Part shown: piece by piece, positions 17,043 to 26,215 of the stretch
How the letters are laid out: the number at the start of each line of letters is the position of its first letter
Position numbering within the stretch: position 1 is the stretch's first letter
Source: Exiguobacterium sp. 9-2
Lineage (GTDB): Bacteria > Bacillota > Bacilli > Exiguobacteriales > Exiguobacteriaceae
Length of the DNA: 64,000 bases
Direction of reading: 5' to 3'
Assembly (NCBI RefSeq): GCF_036287235.1
Contig: NZ_CP142850.1
Span: 2,509,336 to 2,573,335 of the forward strand
Notes under the pieces: model-generated
What the model saw: the letters and a program-made list of their open reading frames with translations, nothing else
Databases searched by the model: none
Told to the model about the DNA's origin: nothing
Made by a program: the position numbers and the translations under genes

Positions 17043-17510
17043 ATGGCCACTTCATTGCTTACGCCGAGAGTGACGTTACGACATCGAAGTACTCTCAACT
17101 TTGGATATTGGCTTGTCATCGGATGCATAGGATGGGTGATGCTTGCCCTCGTCACGAATGTTGGTACCGTTCTTGGTCGTCTTCCTTTATATGAAAGCAT
17201 TCCCCTCGCGATCCTTGTACTGGGGCTCACAGGTATCGTACTAAAAATGGCGCGTGACGAGTGGTGGATTCATTATCTTGAACGTCAGACCCAGTATTAT
17301 ATCGGACATGAGACCGTCACCAGTTGGTGCACGACGATCGATAGCATGTGGCTGATTCGTAAGACGATGCGTCGTGAACTTCGCCTACTTTACCGGCAGC
17401 TCGCTCAGACGAAGGCATCGGAAGAAGTGAAACAGATCCTTGCCCTTCAGCTTGTCGAGCGTGGCGTGCTCATCGTCTACTCCCGTCCAAAAAGTGATCA
17501 TCCCGCTTGA
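17043..17510 (+). CDS. Hypothetical two-helix membrane protein
   Basis: 155 residues: two adjacent membrane helices (about 20-43 and 50-70) and a cytoplasmic, charged C-terminal half rich in Arg, with ERQTQYYIGHETVTSWC and IRKTMRRELRLLYRQLAQTK, predicted mostly helical. I do not recognise the family. ATG at 17043 is 8 nt after AGGAGG; a GTG overlapping the RBS is rejected. It is divergent from the 34-residue peptide across 180 bases, in which I see no clear promoter pair. Confidence 0.65.
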   Translation: MATSLLTPRVTLRHRSTLNFGYWLVIGCIGWVMLALVTNVGTVLGRLPLYESIPLAILVLGLTGIVLKMARDEWWIHYLERQTQYYIGHETVTSWCTTIDSMWLIRKTMRRELRLLYRQLAQTKASEEVKQILALQLVERGVLIVYSRPKSDHPA

Positions 17511-17519
17511 AGCGAAAAG

Positions 17520-17570
17520 AGGACTGCCCCATTACCTTCTAGAAGAGAAGCAGATGGGACAGTCCTTTTT
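17520..17570. terminator. Terminator between converging genes
   Basis: Arms AGGACTGCCCCAT and ATGGGACAGTCCT (one mismatch), followed by TTTTTT. Serves the gene ending at 17510 and possibly the hydrolase from the right. Confidence 0.75.
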
Positions 17571-18166
17571 TAGTGTTTTAACCAATCGGTTGCTGCTTCG
17601 ATCGTCGGCATGACAAGTTGGTGTCCGTAGTTCGACCATGTGACATCGACTGATGCACCAGCCTCCTTCAAGAGTGCTGACAACTCTTCTGTTTCCTGAG
17701 CGGGACAGATTGGATCATTACTACCGGCGCCGATGAACACACGAACGTTTGATAAGTCCGGTAACGTCACACCGCGACGTGGTACCATCGGATGCAGTAA
17801 GATGGCTTGTTTAAATAGTGCTTCTTCAAACAACATGTTCGCTGCGATGTTGGCTCCGTTCGAATAACCGACCGGAATGAGGCGATCGAGTGCGAAGTCT
17901 CGTTCCGCTGCTTGTTCCTGTAAAAATTGAATCAATCGTGCTGTCCGTAAAGCGAGATCTTCTTCATCGAAGACGCCTTCTGCGAGCCGTTTGAAGAAAC
18001 GTGGCATCCCGTTTTCCGAGACTTCTCCACGGACAGACAAGTAACCGGCTTCCGGGTCAAGCAGCGAGACGAGTCCGACGAGGTCTTGTTCCGTTCCGCC
18101 TGTGCCGTGTAAGAGTAAAAAGATCGGTGCATCCATTGTTTTTGGCGCTTGATATAAATGAATCAT
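17570..18166 (-). CDS. MhqD-like alpha/beta hydrolase (carboxylesterase)
   Basis: 198-residue serine hydrolase of the phospholipase/carboxylesterase group. Oxyanion region LLLHGTGGTEQDL; nucleophile elbow VGYSNGANIA; Asp in GSNDPICPAQE; His in NYGHQLVMP. It resembles B. subtilis MhqD, which with a ring-cleaving dioxygenase protects against quinones and catechols. The ATG overlaps the stop of the upstream dioxygenase gene in ATGA, so the two form an operon. The exact substrate is not known for the family. Confidence 0.82.
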   Translation of the reverse strand: MIHLYQAPKTMDAPIFLLLHGTGGTEQDLVGLVSLLDPEAGYLSVRGEVSENGMPRFFKRLAEGVFDEEDLALRTARLIQFLQEQAAERDFALDRLIPVGYSNGANIAANMLFEEALFKQAILLHPMVPRRGVTLPDLSNVRVFIGAGSNDPICPAQETEELSALLKEAGASVDVTWSNYGHQLVMPTIEAATDWLKH

Positions 18167-19101
18167 ATGAGTCTCCCCTTCGGTACTGTAATAGGTGTTA
18201 CGTGATTCGTGATCGCGGTGCGATGCGCTTCAAATTGTTCCGGCAACTTCAAGTCTTCTCCAAGCATCTCGAAGTCTTCATCGATCGCGAACCCTGGATT
18301 GTCAGTTGCGATTTCATGGAGGATGCGTCCACGGTCATGGAAATAGATCGACGTAAAGTAATTGCGATCTTTTACTTCAGTCGTCTGCAAACCGAACGCG
18401 TTGATCGCCTTCATCCAGTCGAGTTGTTCCTCTTGATCGGTTGCGCGCCAGGCGATGTGGTGAACGGTTCCCGTACCCGGACGACCAACCGGCATCTGAC
18501 CATGGACGACATCAATGACATTTCCAAACTCCCCTTCCGCAATGTACCGGTCAACGGTTTCCGTCCGTTTACTGAGGGTGAGCCCCAATGTATCGGTCAG
18601 TAATTTGGCTGTGTCTGATGGATCTCGCGACAGTAATGTCGCTCCCGCAAATCCTTTGATGGCGACGTCACGCGTGACACCGTCGATTTCATAGCGACTG
18701 CCTCGTCCCGCCTTGCGTTCGACGAGCTCGATTTGAAGACCATGTGGATCTTCGAACGCGATCTGTTGCTCTCCGAAACGAACTGTTTCTTCAAACGAGA
18801 CGTTCTTTTGCGTCAGCCGTGCTTTCCAGAAATCCGATGCACCGACCGGAATCGCATAAGCTGTCGTTCCGACCTGTCCGGCACCGACCTGTCCTCTCGC
18901 CATGCCTTTAAATGGGAAGAACGTGATGATCGTTCCGGGTGCACCAGACTCGTTTCCAAAATAAAAATGGTACGTCCCTGGATCATCGAAGTTGACCGTT
19001 TTTTTGACGAACCGTAGTCCGAGAATCGTCCCGTAAAAATCAAGATTTTCTTGAGGATCGCCGACCATTGCTGAGATGTGATGGATACCTTGCGTTTTCA
19101 T
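18163..19101 (-). CDS. Ring-cleaving dioxygenase, MhqE/MhqO/MhqA type
   Basis: 312-residue vicinal oxygen chelate protein with two glyoxalase-like modules. GIHHISAMVGDPQENLDFY opens the first; a second GTGTVHHIAWRATDQEEQLD supplies another metal His, and RGRILHEIATDNPGF the Glu. The family detoxifies methylhydroquinone and related compounds in Bacillus. ATG 19101 lies after AAGGAGGGACC; the longer TTG/ATG upstream would run through the operator. Regulated most likely by the palindromic operator at its promoter, where MarR or HxlR-type thiol sensors (MhqR, YodB) act in B. subtilis. Confidence 0.88.
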   Translation of the reverse strand: MKTQGIHHISAMVGDPQENLDFYGTILGLRFVKKTVNFDDPGTYHFYFGNESGAPGTIITFFPFKGMARGQVGAGQVGTTAYAIPVGASDFWKARLTQKNVSFEETVRFGEQQIAFEDPHGLQIELVERKAGRGSRYEIDGVTRDVAIKGFAGATLLSRDPSDTAKLLTDTLGLTLSKRTETVDRYIAEGEFGNVIDVVHGQMPVGRPGTGTVHHIAWRATDQEEQLDWMKAINAFGLQTTEVKDRNYFTSIYFHDRGRILHEIATDNPGFAIDEDFEMLGEDLKLPEQFEAHRTAITNHVTPITVPKGRLI

Positions 19102-19123
19102 AGAATAGGTCCCTCCTTCAATC

Positions 19124-19149
19124 GTTACTGTTAACACAATAATAGTAAC
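19124..19149. promoter_or_regulatory. Inverted-repeat operator at the mhq-like promoter
   Basis: GTTACT (19124-19129) and AGTAAC (19144-19149) with a 14-bp spacer, over the start site and touching the -10. A further AGTAAA/CTAATTAG set lies just upstream. The layout fits a MarR- or HxlR-type repressor site; the regulator is not in the window. Confidence 0.45.
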
Positions 19150-19167
19150 TAATGAACAAAAAGTAAA
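19139..19167 (-). promoter_or_regulatory. Promoter of the dioxygenase-hydrolase operon
   Basis: -35 TTTACT (19167-19162), 17-bp spacer, -10 TATTAT (19144-19139). Confidence 0.6.
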
Positions 19168-19280
19168 CTAATTAGACTTGTTTCCATTTTCCCTGGAACC
19201 TTTACCCAATTTTGACCGTAGGACACTATGTAACAATGGTACACTTGTCGTGCAACAGACATCTTTATAAGGAGGTTCTT

Positions 19281-20174
19281 ATGTTAGAAATCAAACACAT
19301 CACGAAGCGTTTCGGCGATTTCACTGCCGTTGATGCGTTGACGATCGAAGTGCCACGCGGACAAATCTTTGGTTTGCTTGGTGCGAACGGTGCCGGCAAG
19401 ACAACGACGTTCCGGATGCTACTCGGTCTACTCCAACCGACCGAAGGTTCGATCACATGGAATGGAGAGCGTATTCCGACTTCAAAGATTGGATATCTTC
19501 CGGAAGAACGCGGATTGTATCCGAAAGTCCGAGTCGACGAACAACTCTTATTTCTTGCTGAACTCCGCGATATGAAACGGAAGGATGCAAAACGAGCACT
19601 GACCGAATGGCTCGAGTATTTCCAAATTCCTCAATATGAAAAAATGCGTGTCGAACAACTCTCAAAAGGAAACCAACAAAAAATCCAGTTGATCTCCGCC
19701 GTCCTACATAAACCTGAACTGCTGATTTTAGATGAACCATTTAGCGGACTCGATCCAGTCAATGCGGAACAATTAAAACGTGCCGTTAAAAAATTGACCG
19801 TCGATGGAACGACGATCGTCTTCTCGAGTCACCGAATGGATCATGTCGAAGAACTCTGCGAGCATGTTGCGATTCTCGATCATGGTAAGCCCGTCGTCGC
19901 TGGTTATCTTCCTGATATCAAGGCGAGCTATGGGAAGACCCGTGTCCTCTTGACGACGGATGCCCCACCACTCTTATGGGATAGCTTACCGGGTGTCCTT
20001 CAAGTTGAGTCGGACAATAATGGGCATGTCGTCCAAGTTTCTTCAAAAGAAACCGCTGACCAACTTCTCCAACATATCGTCAGTGAAGGACACCATGTTG
20101 ATCGTTTCGTCTGGGATCAATTATCCTTGCAGGATATCTTCATCGAGGAGGTCGGAAAACGTTATGAACCGTAA
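19281..20174 (+). CDS. ABC transporter ATPase, NatA/YhaQ type
   Basis: 297 residues. Walker A GLLGANGAGKTTTFR, Q-loop GYLPEERGLYPK, signature QLSKGNQQKIQL, Walker B LLILDEPFSGLDP, switch His in FSSHRMDHVE, then a C-terminal accessory domain of about 80 residues as in NatA/YhaQ. It powers the permease encoded next with an 11-nt overlap. Relatives export sodium or small organic compounds. ATG at 19281 follows AAGGAGGTTCTT. No dedicated regulator is adjacent; it is divergent from the mhq-like operon. Confidence 0.9.
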   Translation: MLEIKHITKRFGDFTAVDALTIEVPRGQIFGLLGANGAGKTTTFRMLLGLLQPTEGSITWNGERIPTSKIGYLPEERGLYPKVRVDEQLLFLAELRDMKRKDAKRALTEWLEYFQIPQYEKMRVEQLSKGNQQKIQLISAVLHKPELLILDEPFSGLDPVNAEQLKRAVKKLTVDGTTIVFSSHRMDHVEELCEHVAILDHGKPVVAGYLPDIKASYGKTRVLLTTDAPPLLWDSLPGVLQVESDNNGHVVQVSSKETADQLLQHIVSEGHHVDRFVWDQLSLQDIFIEEVGKRYEP

Positions 20175-21363
20175 ATTCCTGACTTTATATCGCTTCAATC
20201 TATTACAGAAACTACGTGCCAAAAGCTTTTTGATCTCAACTGTTCTGATGGTCCTGTTTCTCGTCGGCTTCGGCAATATCGAACGGATTCTCGACTGGTT
20301 CTCGGGTGACGATCCGAAAGTCGCCCTCGTCAGTGAATTATCGACAGACCTTCGCCCTGCCTTGAAAAAGGCTGGTGTCACCTCAGACATCACACCGAAG
20401 GAGTATACGGTCGCAGAAGCACGTAAAGCGGTCGATCGGGGCACATTTGACGTCGTAGCGATTGTTCAAGACTCTTATGACGTGACGCTCGTTAGTGCTA
20501 GTCCTGAATCCGAGTTACAGACACAAGTCGCGACGGTCGTCAAACAAGTCCGTGATCAAGCGGTCATTACGGATGCGAAGATTGACCCGAACGTTCTTGC
20601 GTCACTCGCTAAACCCGTTCCCGTCAAACAAGAGTTGACGTCGACAGGTGGAAAAAGTGAAGACGAACTCTTTGCTGCCTCCGCGCTCGTTTATGTATTG
20701 TTGTTTTTGATGTACTTCACGATCGCGATCTACGGTGGAATGATCGTCACGGAAATCGCGAATGAAAAATCATCACGGGTCATGGAGTTGCTGATCTCTG
20801 CAGCGAGTCCGATCCAGCACATGCTTGCGAAGATTCTTTCAATCGCTACCGTCAGTCTCGTACAATTGTCGATTCTCGTCGGTGTCGGCTACTACAGTGC
20901 TCAAAGCAGTAGTTTATTCAATCAGTTATCACTCGACTCCTTAAGTGCCCGAACAATCATTTATCTGTTCGTCTTCTTCTTGCTCGGATACTTTCTGTAC
21001 GCGACGCTCCTCGCGGCACTTGGTTCGCTCGTCAGCCGGGTCGAGGATGCGCAGCAAGTGACGTTACCGGTCATCTTGTTAATCGTTGCTGCCTTCATGA
21101 TTTCAATGTTCAGTCTGAACGCACCGACGAATCAAGCCGTCGTCGTCTTGTCATTCGTTCCGTTCTTTACACCGATGGTCATGTTCTTGCGTGTCATGTT
21201 GACCGATGTACCGCTATGGCAAGTTTCGATTTCCCTCATTTTAATGCTGATCAGCATTTCGCTCGCCTTATTTGTCGGAACGAAATTCTACCGTGGTGGT
21301 GTTCTGTTCTACGGATCGAATCCGCTTAAACAATTACGCCGGATCTTAAGCGGACGCCGGTAA
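20164..21363 (+). CDS. ABC-2 permease, NatB/YhaP type
   Basis: 399 residues. One N-terminal helix (about 20-42), a large extracytoplasmic domain (about 45-165), then a bundle of about six helices with GMIVTEIANEKSSRVMELLI, a hallmark of ABC2_membrane_3 (NatB-like) permeases. Start ATG 20164 lies inside the ATPase 3' end. With the ATPase it forms a two-gene exporter. The cargo (sodium, drug or peptide) cannot be told. Confidence 0.88.
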   Translation: MNRKFLTLYRFNLLQKLRAKSFLISTVLMVLFLVGFGNIERILDWFSGDDPKVALVSELSTDLRPALKKAGVTSDITPKEYTVAEARKAVDRGTFDVVAIVQDSYDVTLVSASPESELQTQVATVVKQVRDQAVITDAKIDPNVLASLAKPVPVKQELTSTGGKSEDELFAASALVYVLLFLMYFTIAIYGGMIVTEIANEKSSRVMELLISAASPIQHMLAKILSIATVSLVQLSILVGVGYYSAQSSSLFNQLSLDSLSARTIIYLFVFFLLGYFLYATLLAALGSLVSRVEDAQQVTLPVILLIVAAFMISMFSLNAPTNQAVVVLSFVPFFTPMVMFLRVMLTDVPLWQVSISLILMLISISLALFVGTKFYRGGVLFYGSNPLKQLRRILSGRR

Positions 21364-21429
21364 CAGTTTACAAGACGAATCGTTTCCGCTATCGTTAGGT
21401 GAGAAAAAGCCTTTAGGAGGAACTACGTT

Positions 21430-21861
21430 ATGCGGTCTCGTTTTTGGGCAGCGATCCTTTTCACAGCTGCTGCCATGGTCTCGTCACTTGTCATGTTCAC
21501 GAAATTCCCGCAAGCGAGTGCGACATGGGAACTCGTCATTGCCTACGGAGGCATGGCGTTCGTCTCTAGCCTCTTTTGCTGGTCCTTCGTCGCGGTGCGC
21601 CGCCAGTCTTCCCGTTTATACGGTAGCTGGGTTGGTGTCTTCATCGCCGGATTGACTGTCTTACTTGTCTGTCTCGCGCGATTCGTCTTGCGTGGTGATG
21701 TGATGATGATTTTCAAGTGGCAAGCGATGCTCGGTAGCTTAACTCTCAATTTCGGCTATGTCGGTTGGGTACTCGTCATTGCGAATGCGATCATCGGTTT
21801 CATCATCGGTCGGACACGTCAAAAGACGCGTCGTCCACGTCCGATGCCACAACGTCAATAA
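21430..21861 (+). CDS. Hypothetical four-helix membrane protein
   Basis: 143 residues: four hydrophobic helices (about 5-23, 35-55, 66-87, 103-127) and a very basic tail (GRTRQKTRRPRPMPQRQ). I do not recognise a family. A good TAGGAGG precedes the ATG at 21430. It runs 66 bp after the ABC-2 permease gene in the same direction and shares its terminator, so it may belong to that transcript. Confidence 0.7.
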   Translation: MRSRFWAAILFTAAAMVSSLVMFTKFPQASATWELVIAYGGMAFVSSLFCWSFVAVRRQSSRLYGSWVGVFIAGLTVLLVCLARFVLRGDVMMIFKWQAMLGSLTLNFGYVGWVLVIANAIIGFIIGRTRQKTRRPRPMPQRQ

Positions 21862-21862
21862 A

Positions 21863-21909
21863 AAAGTCGCTGTCTTCTGAACGTCAATCAGAAGATAGCG
21901 ACTTTTTTT
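21863..21909. terminator. Bidirectional terminator
   Basis: Stem AAAGTCGCTGTCTTCTGA / TCAGAAGATAGCGACTTT, one mismatch, with T tracts on both sides. Confidence 0.88.
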
Positions 21910-22538
21910 CATTTTCGGTGATAACGAGAGCGGCTTTTCCGGTCGCTATAATCCGCATAATAAGTCGAACTGGACAAAGAAATCCCGTCCGTCATACGAT
22001 CGAGGTATTCATCCAGTTGCATCATCGATGGTAATTTATCCTCAAATAACTCATACGTCTCTTCAGCTTGATCGCGTTGCAACTCTCCTGCTTCCATGAC
22101 GGCTTCGACGAGCTCATGAAAGATCCGTTGCTCGGTAGCACTCATCGTCTGCTCGATCCGTTTGACATCCTCATCATACATTAAATCAAATAGACGCATT
22201 CGCTCCTCGAGCTGTTCCTCGACCCACGTTCCGTCTTGTCCGAGCGTCTGTTCATAAGCAAGCTTCATCTCTTCGAGCGGTGTGTTCTGTTGCATGATGA
22301 ACTTTAACGACTCTCCCGTCCAGATATGCCGTGCCAAATAACTGGCATCGATGTTCAAGACGTCCGCTAATGCTTCGATGTAAGGTTTAGTTGGATAGAC
22401 TTCGCTGAGTTCCGTCCGACGGATGAAATACGGTGCGACACCAAGGCGTTCAGCCAATTGTTCGATCGTAATCCCGGCACGCTCTCGTAAGATACGGATC
22501 CGGTCACCGTAACCCCGATATGGTGAATGGTCTAGCAT
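21909..22538 (-). CDS. Xre-family transcriptional regulator
   Basis: 209 residues. N-terminal helix-turn-helix (about 10-67: GDRIRILRERAGITIEQLAE ... GVAPYFIRRTE), then a long acidic helical region with many Glu residues and a Ser/Tyr-rich tail (SSSTYYADYSDRKSRSRYH). The HTH_3 domain is clear; the rest is not recognised, and no phage or toxin partner is adjacent. ATG at 22538 follows GGGAGGG. It lies 30 bp after the BceB-type permease in the same direction and may be read with that operon. Confidence 0.75.
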   Translation of the reverse strand: MLDHSPYRGYGDRIRILRERAGITIEQLAERLGVAPYFIRRTELSEVYPTKPYIEALADVLNIDASYLARHIWTGESLKFIMQQNTPLEEMKLAYEQTLGQDGTWVEEQLEERMRLFDLMYDEDVKRIEQTMSATEQRIFHELVEAVMEAGELQRDQAEETYELFEDKLPSMMQLDEYLDRMTDGISLSSSTYYADYSDRKSRSRYHRK

Positions 22539-22568
22539 ACGATTCCCTCCCTTGTTCCTATGGTATCA

Positions 22569-24500
22569 TCATACCCTTGAATCCGGTGTCGGATACATCG
22601 AACTTTTGGATGAATTCCGGAACAGATGGCGTGGGTAGCGTAACCAAATCGGTAGGACACTTAAAAAGTATCCGATCGTGACGATACTGATCCAAAATGC
22701 GGCTAAGTTGAGGAATGATCCGACCTGTAGTCCGGCTCGGGTCACAACGACTTGGAACAATAAGAAAGCATGAAAAACCGAGATCAGGTACGGAATGAGT
22801 AAGACCGCACCATACTTCATGAGCAAGTAACGGCGGATATTCCCGGAATCGAACCCTAACGCAAACAATGTCTTCATTCGTTTTTGTTCTTGTTCCGCTG
22901 TCATCTGCATCCACACATGCAGGAAACTTGCATTGATGACGAACAACCAGATTGTCAGGAGGATGACGACGAACGTGACGAGGCGCACGATCCGGATGCC
23001 GTCGATCTCATCCTCCGTCTCATTGATCAACTGATAAGGAACCGACTGTTTTCCATCTAGCTTTGCTGCAGACTGGATGTTGCGGACAATCTTCATCCAC
23101 TGTTCCCAGTCCTTTGTTCCGTAATCATGATAGGCTGGCGTATCAAAGACGACAATTTGACGGACAGGTTGCTTCAGTGTTTGAAAGACGGCATCACTGA
23201 CGACAAACATCGTCTCGATCCGGTAGTTGTAACCGAAGACTAAATCATGGGAAGCAGCGGGAAGCAATTCAAAGTCGGCTTTTTCCATCGCCTGTTTCGC
23301 TTTTTTCATCGTCGGCGTGTTCTCTTCCAGTTGTACTGGACGTGCCGGTACGAAGAAACTCTGTCGACCGGTCGCTGTCCGCTCCTGAAAATGCAGTTGA
23401 CGCATCATCTTGTTGTACGCTGAAATCGGCAAGAGCACCCGTGTTCCATCTGCCTTCACTTGAATATCTTGCTGGTAGCGATCCGGGAACGCCTTGGTCA
23501 TCGTCTGCTTGATATCCTTCAATCGTTTCGTCGGCTGAGCGGACTCTTCATAATAGACGAGACCGAATTGGTTTTGTGACGATAAATCGAGTCCGACCAA
23601 TTGAAATAAGAAAACGAGACCGACTGCTGTCAGCGCACACGACGTCAAAATCGTTCCGAGAGCAATCAACGTACTATTCGTACGAAGTTGATTGGCGATT
23701 TCCGAGACGATCAGCTTCCGAAGCGACAGACGACGAGGACGGTATAATTGGGTCAACCACGGTAAGACATACCGGCAAATGAAGAACGATCCGATGAAGA
23801 TGACGAGGGGAAATACGATGTAAAATTCGTACATCCGAATGAATGCGAGCGTATACCCGTAGATCAGAGTCAACAAAGCAATGACTTGTATCAGAATCCA
23901 GATCCGTCGTCGAAACGGAGACCGTAATCGAACCGGTCGGTCGGGACGAAAGCGATAGATCGCGAGAACGGTTGCCGTCAGTAAGACGATGAGGGCACCA
24001 CCAATCAAGGCGAGGATTGCATAAAATGATAACTCGAATTCAATCGGTGGCAAGAACATGACCTTAACGACAGAGAGTAATAACATCTTCGTCAAGACGT
24101 TTCCAAGCACTAGTCCTGCCGTAATCGCAAATCCACCGACGATCAAGACCTCAATCAAAAAATATTTTAAGAAATGCGACAGTCCACTGCCGAGTGTTCG
24201 CATCGTCCGCAAATCATTCTTACGGTGCTCAAGCATCGTGTACGTCGTCGAATAAATGAACAGGACACTAAAGAGTAAGATGATCAGCTCCGCGGTGAAG
24301 ACGAAGAAAATCGTCAGCTCGATGACCTGGTTCAATTGACTCAATACCTTGGCGACATTTTGGAACGATCTATTCGTCAACAAGTTCCAATAACTCGTCA
24401 CGATTGTCATCGCGATAATAATTGTCAAGGCGTAACCGTAGTACAACCGCTGATAGCGGCGGATGTTACGTAGGGCGTATTGCAGATAATTGATGCTCAT
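22569..24500 (-). CDS. BceB-type ABC transporter permease (module 1)
   Basis: 643 residues in the FtsX/BceB layout: one helix near the N-terminus (about 19-38), pairs of helices, and a large extracellular domain of about 200 residues (about 310-510) between helices VII and VIII, then three more helices. BceB permeases work with a BceS kinase to sense and remove cell-wall-active peptides such as bacitracin. Its ATG lies 35 nt inside the ATPase gene, with AGGAGGGG only two bases before it. Part of the RR-HK-ATPase-permease operon. Confidence 0.87.
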   Translation of the reverse strand: MSINYLQYALRNIRRYQRLYYGYALTIIIAMTIVTSYWNLLTNRSFQNVAKVLSQLNQVIELTIFFVFTAELIILLFSVLFIYSTTYTMLEHRKNDLRTMRTLGSGLSHFLKYFLIEVLIVGGFAITAGLVLGNVLTKMLLLSVVKVMFLPPIEFELSFYAILALIGGALIVLLTATVLAIYRFRPDRPVRLRSPFRRRIWILIQVIALLTLIYGYTLAFIRMYEFYIVFPLVIFIGSFFICRYVLPWLTQLYRPRRLSLRKLIVSEIANQLRTNSTLIALGTILTSCALTAVGLVFLFQLVGLDLSSQNQFGLVYYEESAQPTKRLKDIKQTMTKAFPDRYQQDIQVKADGTRVLLPISAYNKMMRQLHFQERTATGRQSFFVPARPVQLEENTPTMKKAKQAMEKADFELLPAASHDLVFGYNYRIETMFVVSDAVFQTLKQPVRQIVVFDTPAYHDYGTKDWEQWMKIVRNIQSAAKLDGKQSVPYQLINETEDEIDGIRIVRLVTFVVILLTIWLFVINASFLHVWMQMTAEQEQKRMKTLFALGFDSGNIRRYLLMKYGAVLLIPYLISVFHAFLLFQVVVTRAGLQVGSFLNLAAFWISIVTIGYFLSVLPIWLRYPRHLFRNSSKSSMYPTPDSRV

Positions 24501-25230
24501 CCCCTCCTAATAACGATAATGATTCGATGACCCGTTGGAAAAAGATACGTCGTGGCTCATCACGGAATAATTCCGTCTGAATGCTACCGTCTTTGAGAAA
24601 CAAGACATGATTACAGTACGACGCGACTTGCGGATCATGCGTCACGATGACCATCGTCATCCCGGTCGCATTCAACTCGGCTAGGACGTCCATGACATGT
24701 TTCGTCGATTGAAAATCGAGTGCTCCGGTTGGTTCATCCGCGAGTATCAGACGCGGGGTATGGATCAAGGCACGACCGATTGCCGTTCGTTGTCGTTGTC
24801 CGCCACTTACCTCATCGACCTGTTTATCGAGCAGATCGTCAATCTGTAGACGACGTGCCAACTCTTCCATCTCTTCCCGCGCGAGCTTCGCCTTTTTCCC
24901 CGACAGCATCAACGGAACGAGCATGTTTTCACCGAGTGTCAACGAGTCGAGTAGATTGAATTCCTGAAAGATGATCCCGAGCGTCTCGCGCCGGAAACGT
25001 GTCATCTCTTTTCGCTTGAACGTCGCTGTATCGACGCCATCGATCAGAATCGATCCCCAGCTCGGTTCGTCAAGTGTCGCAAGCAAGTTGATCAGTGTCG
25101 ATTTGCCACTACCGGACGGTCCCATGACGGCAACCATCTCACCTTCCTCCACCCGAAAGTTCAAATCGGTCAACGGTTGCTCCGTCACCTTTCCAGGATA
25201 GACCTTCCCCAATTGTTTGACTTCAATCAT
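24466..25230 (-). CDS. BceA-type ABC transporter ATPase (module 1)
   Basis: 254 residues. Walker A VMGPSGSGKSTLINLLA, Q-loop GIIFQEFNLLDSLT, signature VSGGQRQRTAIGRA, Walker B LILADEPTGALD, switch VTHDPQVAS: the pattern of the MacB/BceA peptide-resistance group. It overlaps the kinase gene by 8 nt and the permease gene by 35 nt, so all are one operon. A C-terminal extension of about 30 residues follows the core, as is usual for the family. Confidence 0.9.
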   Translation of the reverse strand: MIEVKQLGKVYPGKVTEQPLTDLNFRVEEGEMVAVMGPSGSGKSTLINLLATLDEPSWGSILIDGVDTATFKRKEMTRFRRETLGIIFQEFNLLDSLTLGENMLVPLMLSGKKAKLAREEMEELARRLQIDDLLDKQVDEVSGGQRQRTAIGRALIHTPRLILADEPTGALDFQSTKHVMDVLAELNATGMTMVIVTHDPQVASYCNHVLFLKDGSIQTELFRDEPRRIFFQRVIESLSLLGGDEHQLSAIRPT

Positions 25231-26215
25231 GTGCGCGACCTCCTACTAATCGAATCCGGCATGTCGTGCCGACACCTTCTTCACTCTCGAGTTCGATCTC
25301 GTGCCCGAGCTTCAAGCAAACTTGTTGGACGAAATACAAGCCCATTCCGGTCGATTCCCCGTAGCGGCGCCCATTCTCACCCGTGAAGAACGCATTAAAG
25401 ACACGCGGAACATCTCGTTTCGGAATTCCAACACCATCGTCTTGAATCGACAAGACGACCTGCCCCTTTGTCACCTCTGCCGTCAGAACGACTTCTCGAC
25501 CATGCCCCGTTGTATACTTGATCGCGTTCGTCACGAGCTGTAAGACGAGGAAACGAAACCACTTCGCATCCGTATAGACATACACGTCCTCGGCGATGTC
25601 GAGTTTCGGGTAGACCTGGTTTTTGACGAACAATCGTTTTTCTTGATTGATGATGCTCGTCACGAGCGGCTTCAACACCAGTCGTTCCGCCTTCAAGTCT
25701 GTCTCGATTGCTTCTAAGCGTGACGAATAGAGCATCTGATCGAGTCCACTGCGTAACCGATCAACCTCTTGACGTAAATCTGCTCGATAGTGTTCCCCTG
25801 GATGTTCGAGGATCAGTTCGATGACAGATAATGGTGTCTTCATCTGATGAATCCATTGATCGACATACCGATGTCGTTCCTTTTCTTTTCGTCGCTCAGC
25901 AAACAGGCTATTGCGAAACAATGTCTGTTGCCGCTCTAAAAATTGTTCGACGGCAACGGAAATCGGTTCTTCGCTATCACTACGAATCGGTTCTGCGACT
26001 GACTGGACCGGTTGTTGCATCCGTCGTAACAGCGGAAGCATGCTGAAGAAACGATAGCTGAGATAAATCAAGAAACCGATGCTGTTCAAGAGGACGATGT
26101 AAAAAAATGCTGCCGGACGATAGAGGTCGTAGAGCCATAAAATAGCGTATAAAATGAGCATCTGTCCGGTAAAGAAGATGGTACCCGGTATCACGTGCCG
26201 TAAAAAAAGCTTCAT
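25223..26215 (-). CDS. BceS-type intramembrane-sensing histidine kinase
   Basis: 330 residues. Two membrane helices (about 8-29 and 35-57) joined by only a few residues, so it has no extracellular sensor and must take its signal from the transporter, as BceS does. H-box YVDQWIHQMKTPLSVIELIL, N-box VTNAIKYTTGHG, G1 DDGVGIPKRD, F and G2 FFTGENGRRYGESTGMGLYF. ATG overlaps the regulator stop in ATGA. Partner of the OmpR-type regulator encoded upstream. Confidence 0.92.
   Translation of the reverse strand: MKLFLRHVIPGTIFFTGQMLILYAILWLYDLYRPAAFFYIVLLNSIGFLIYLSYRFFSMLPLLRRMQQPVQSVAEPIRSDSEEPISVAVEQFLERQQTLFRNSLFAERRKEKERHRYVDQWIHQMKTPLSVIELILEHPGEHYRADLRQEVDRLRSGLDQMLYSSRLEAIETDLKAERLVLKPLVTSIINQEKRLFVKNQVYPKLDIAEDVYVYTDAKWFRFLVLQLVTNAIKYTTGHGREVVLTAEVTKGQVVLSIQDDGVGIPKRDVPRVFNAFFTGENGRRYGESTGMGLYFVQQVCLKLGHEIELESEEGVGTTCRIRLVGGRAHD

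Noticed and set aside
18001-18603. 200-codon plus-strand frame over the MhqD/MhqE-like genes
   Set aside because: Antisense to two recognised, overlapping genes; no RBS.
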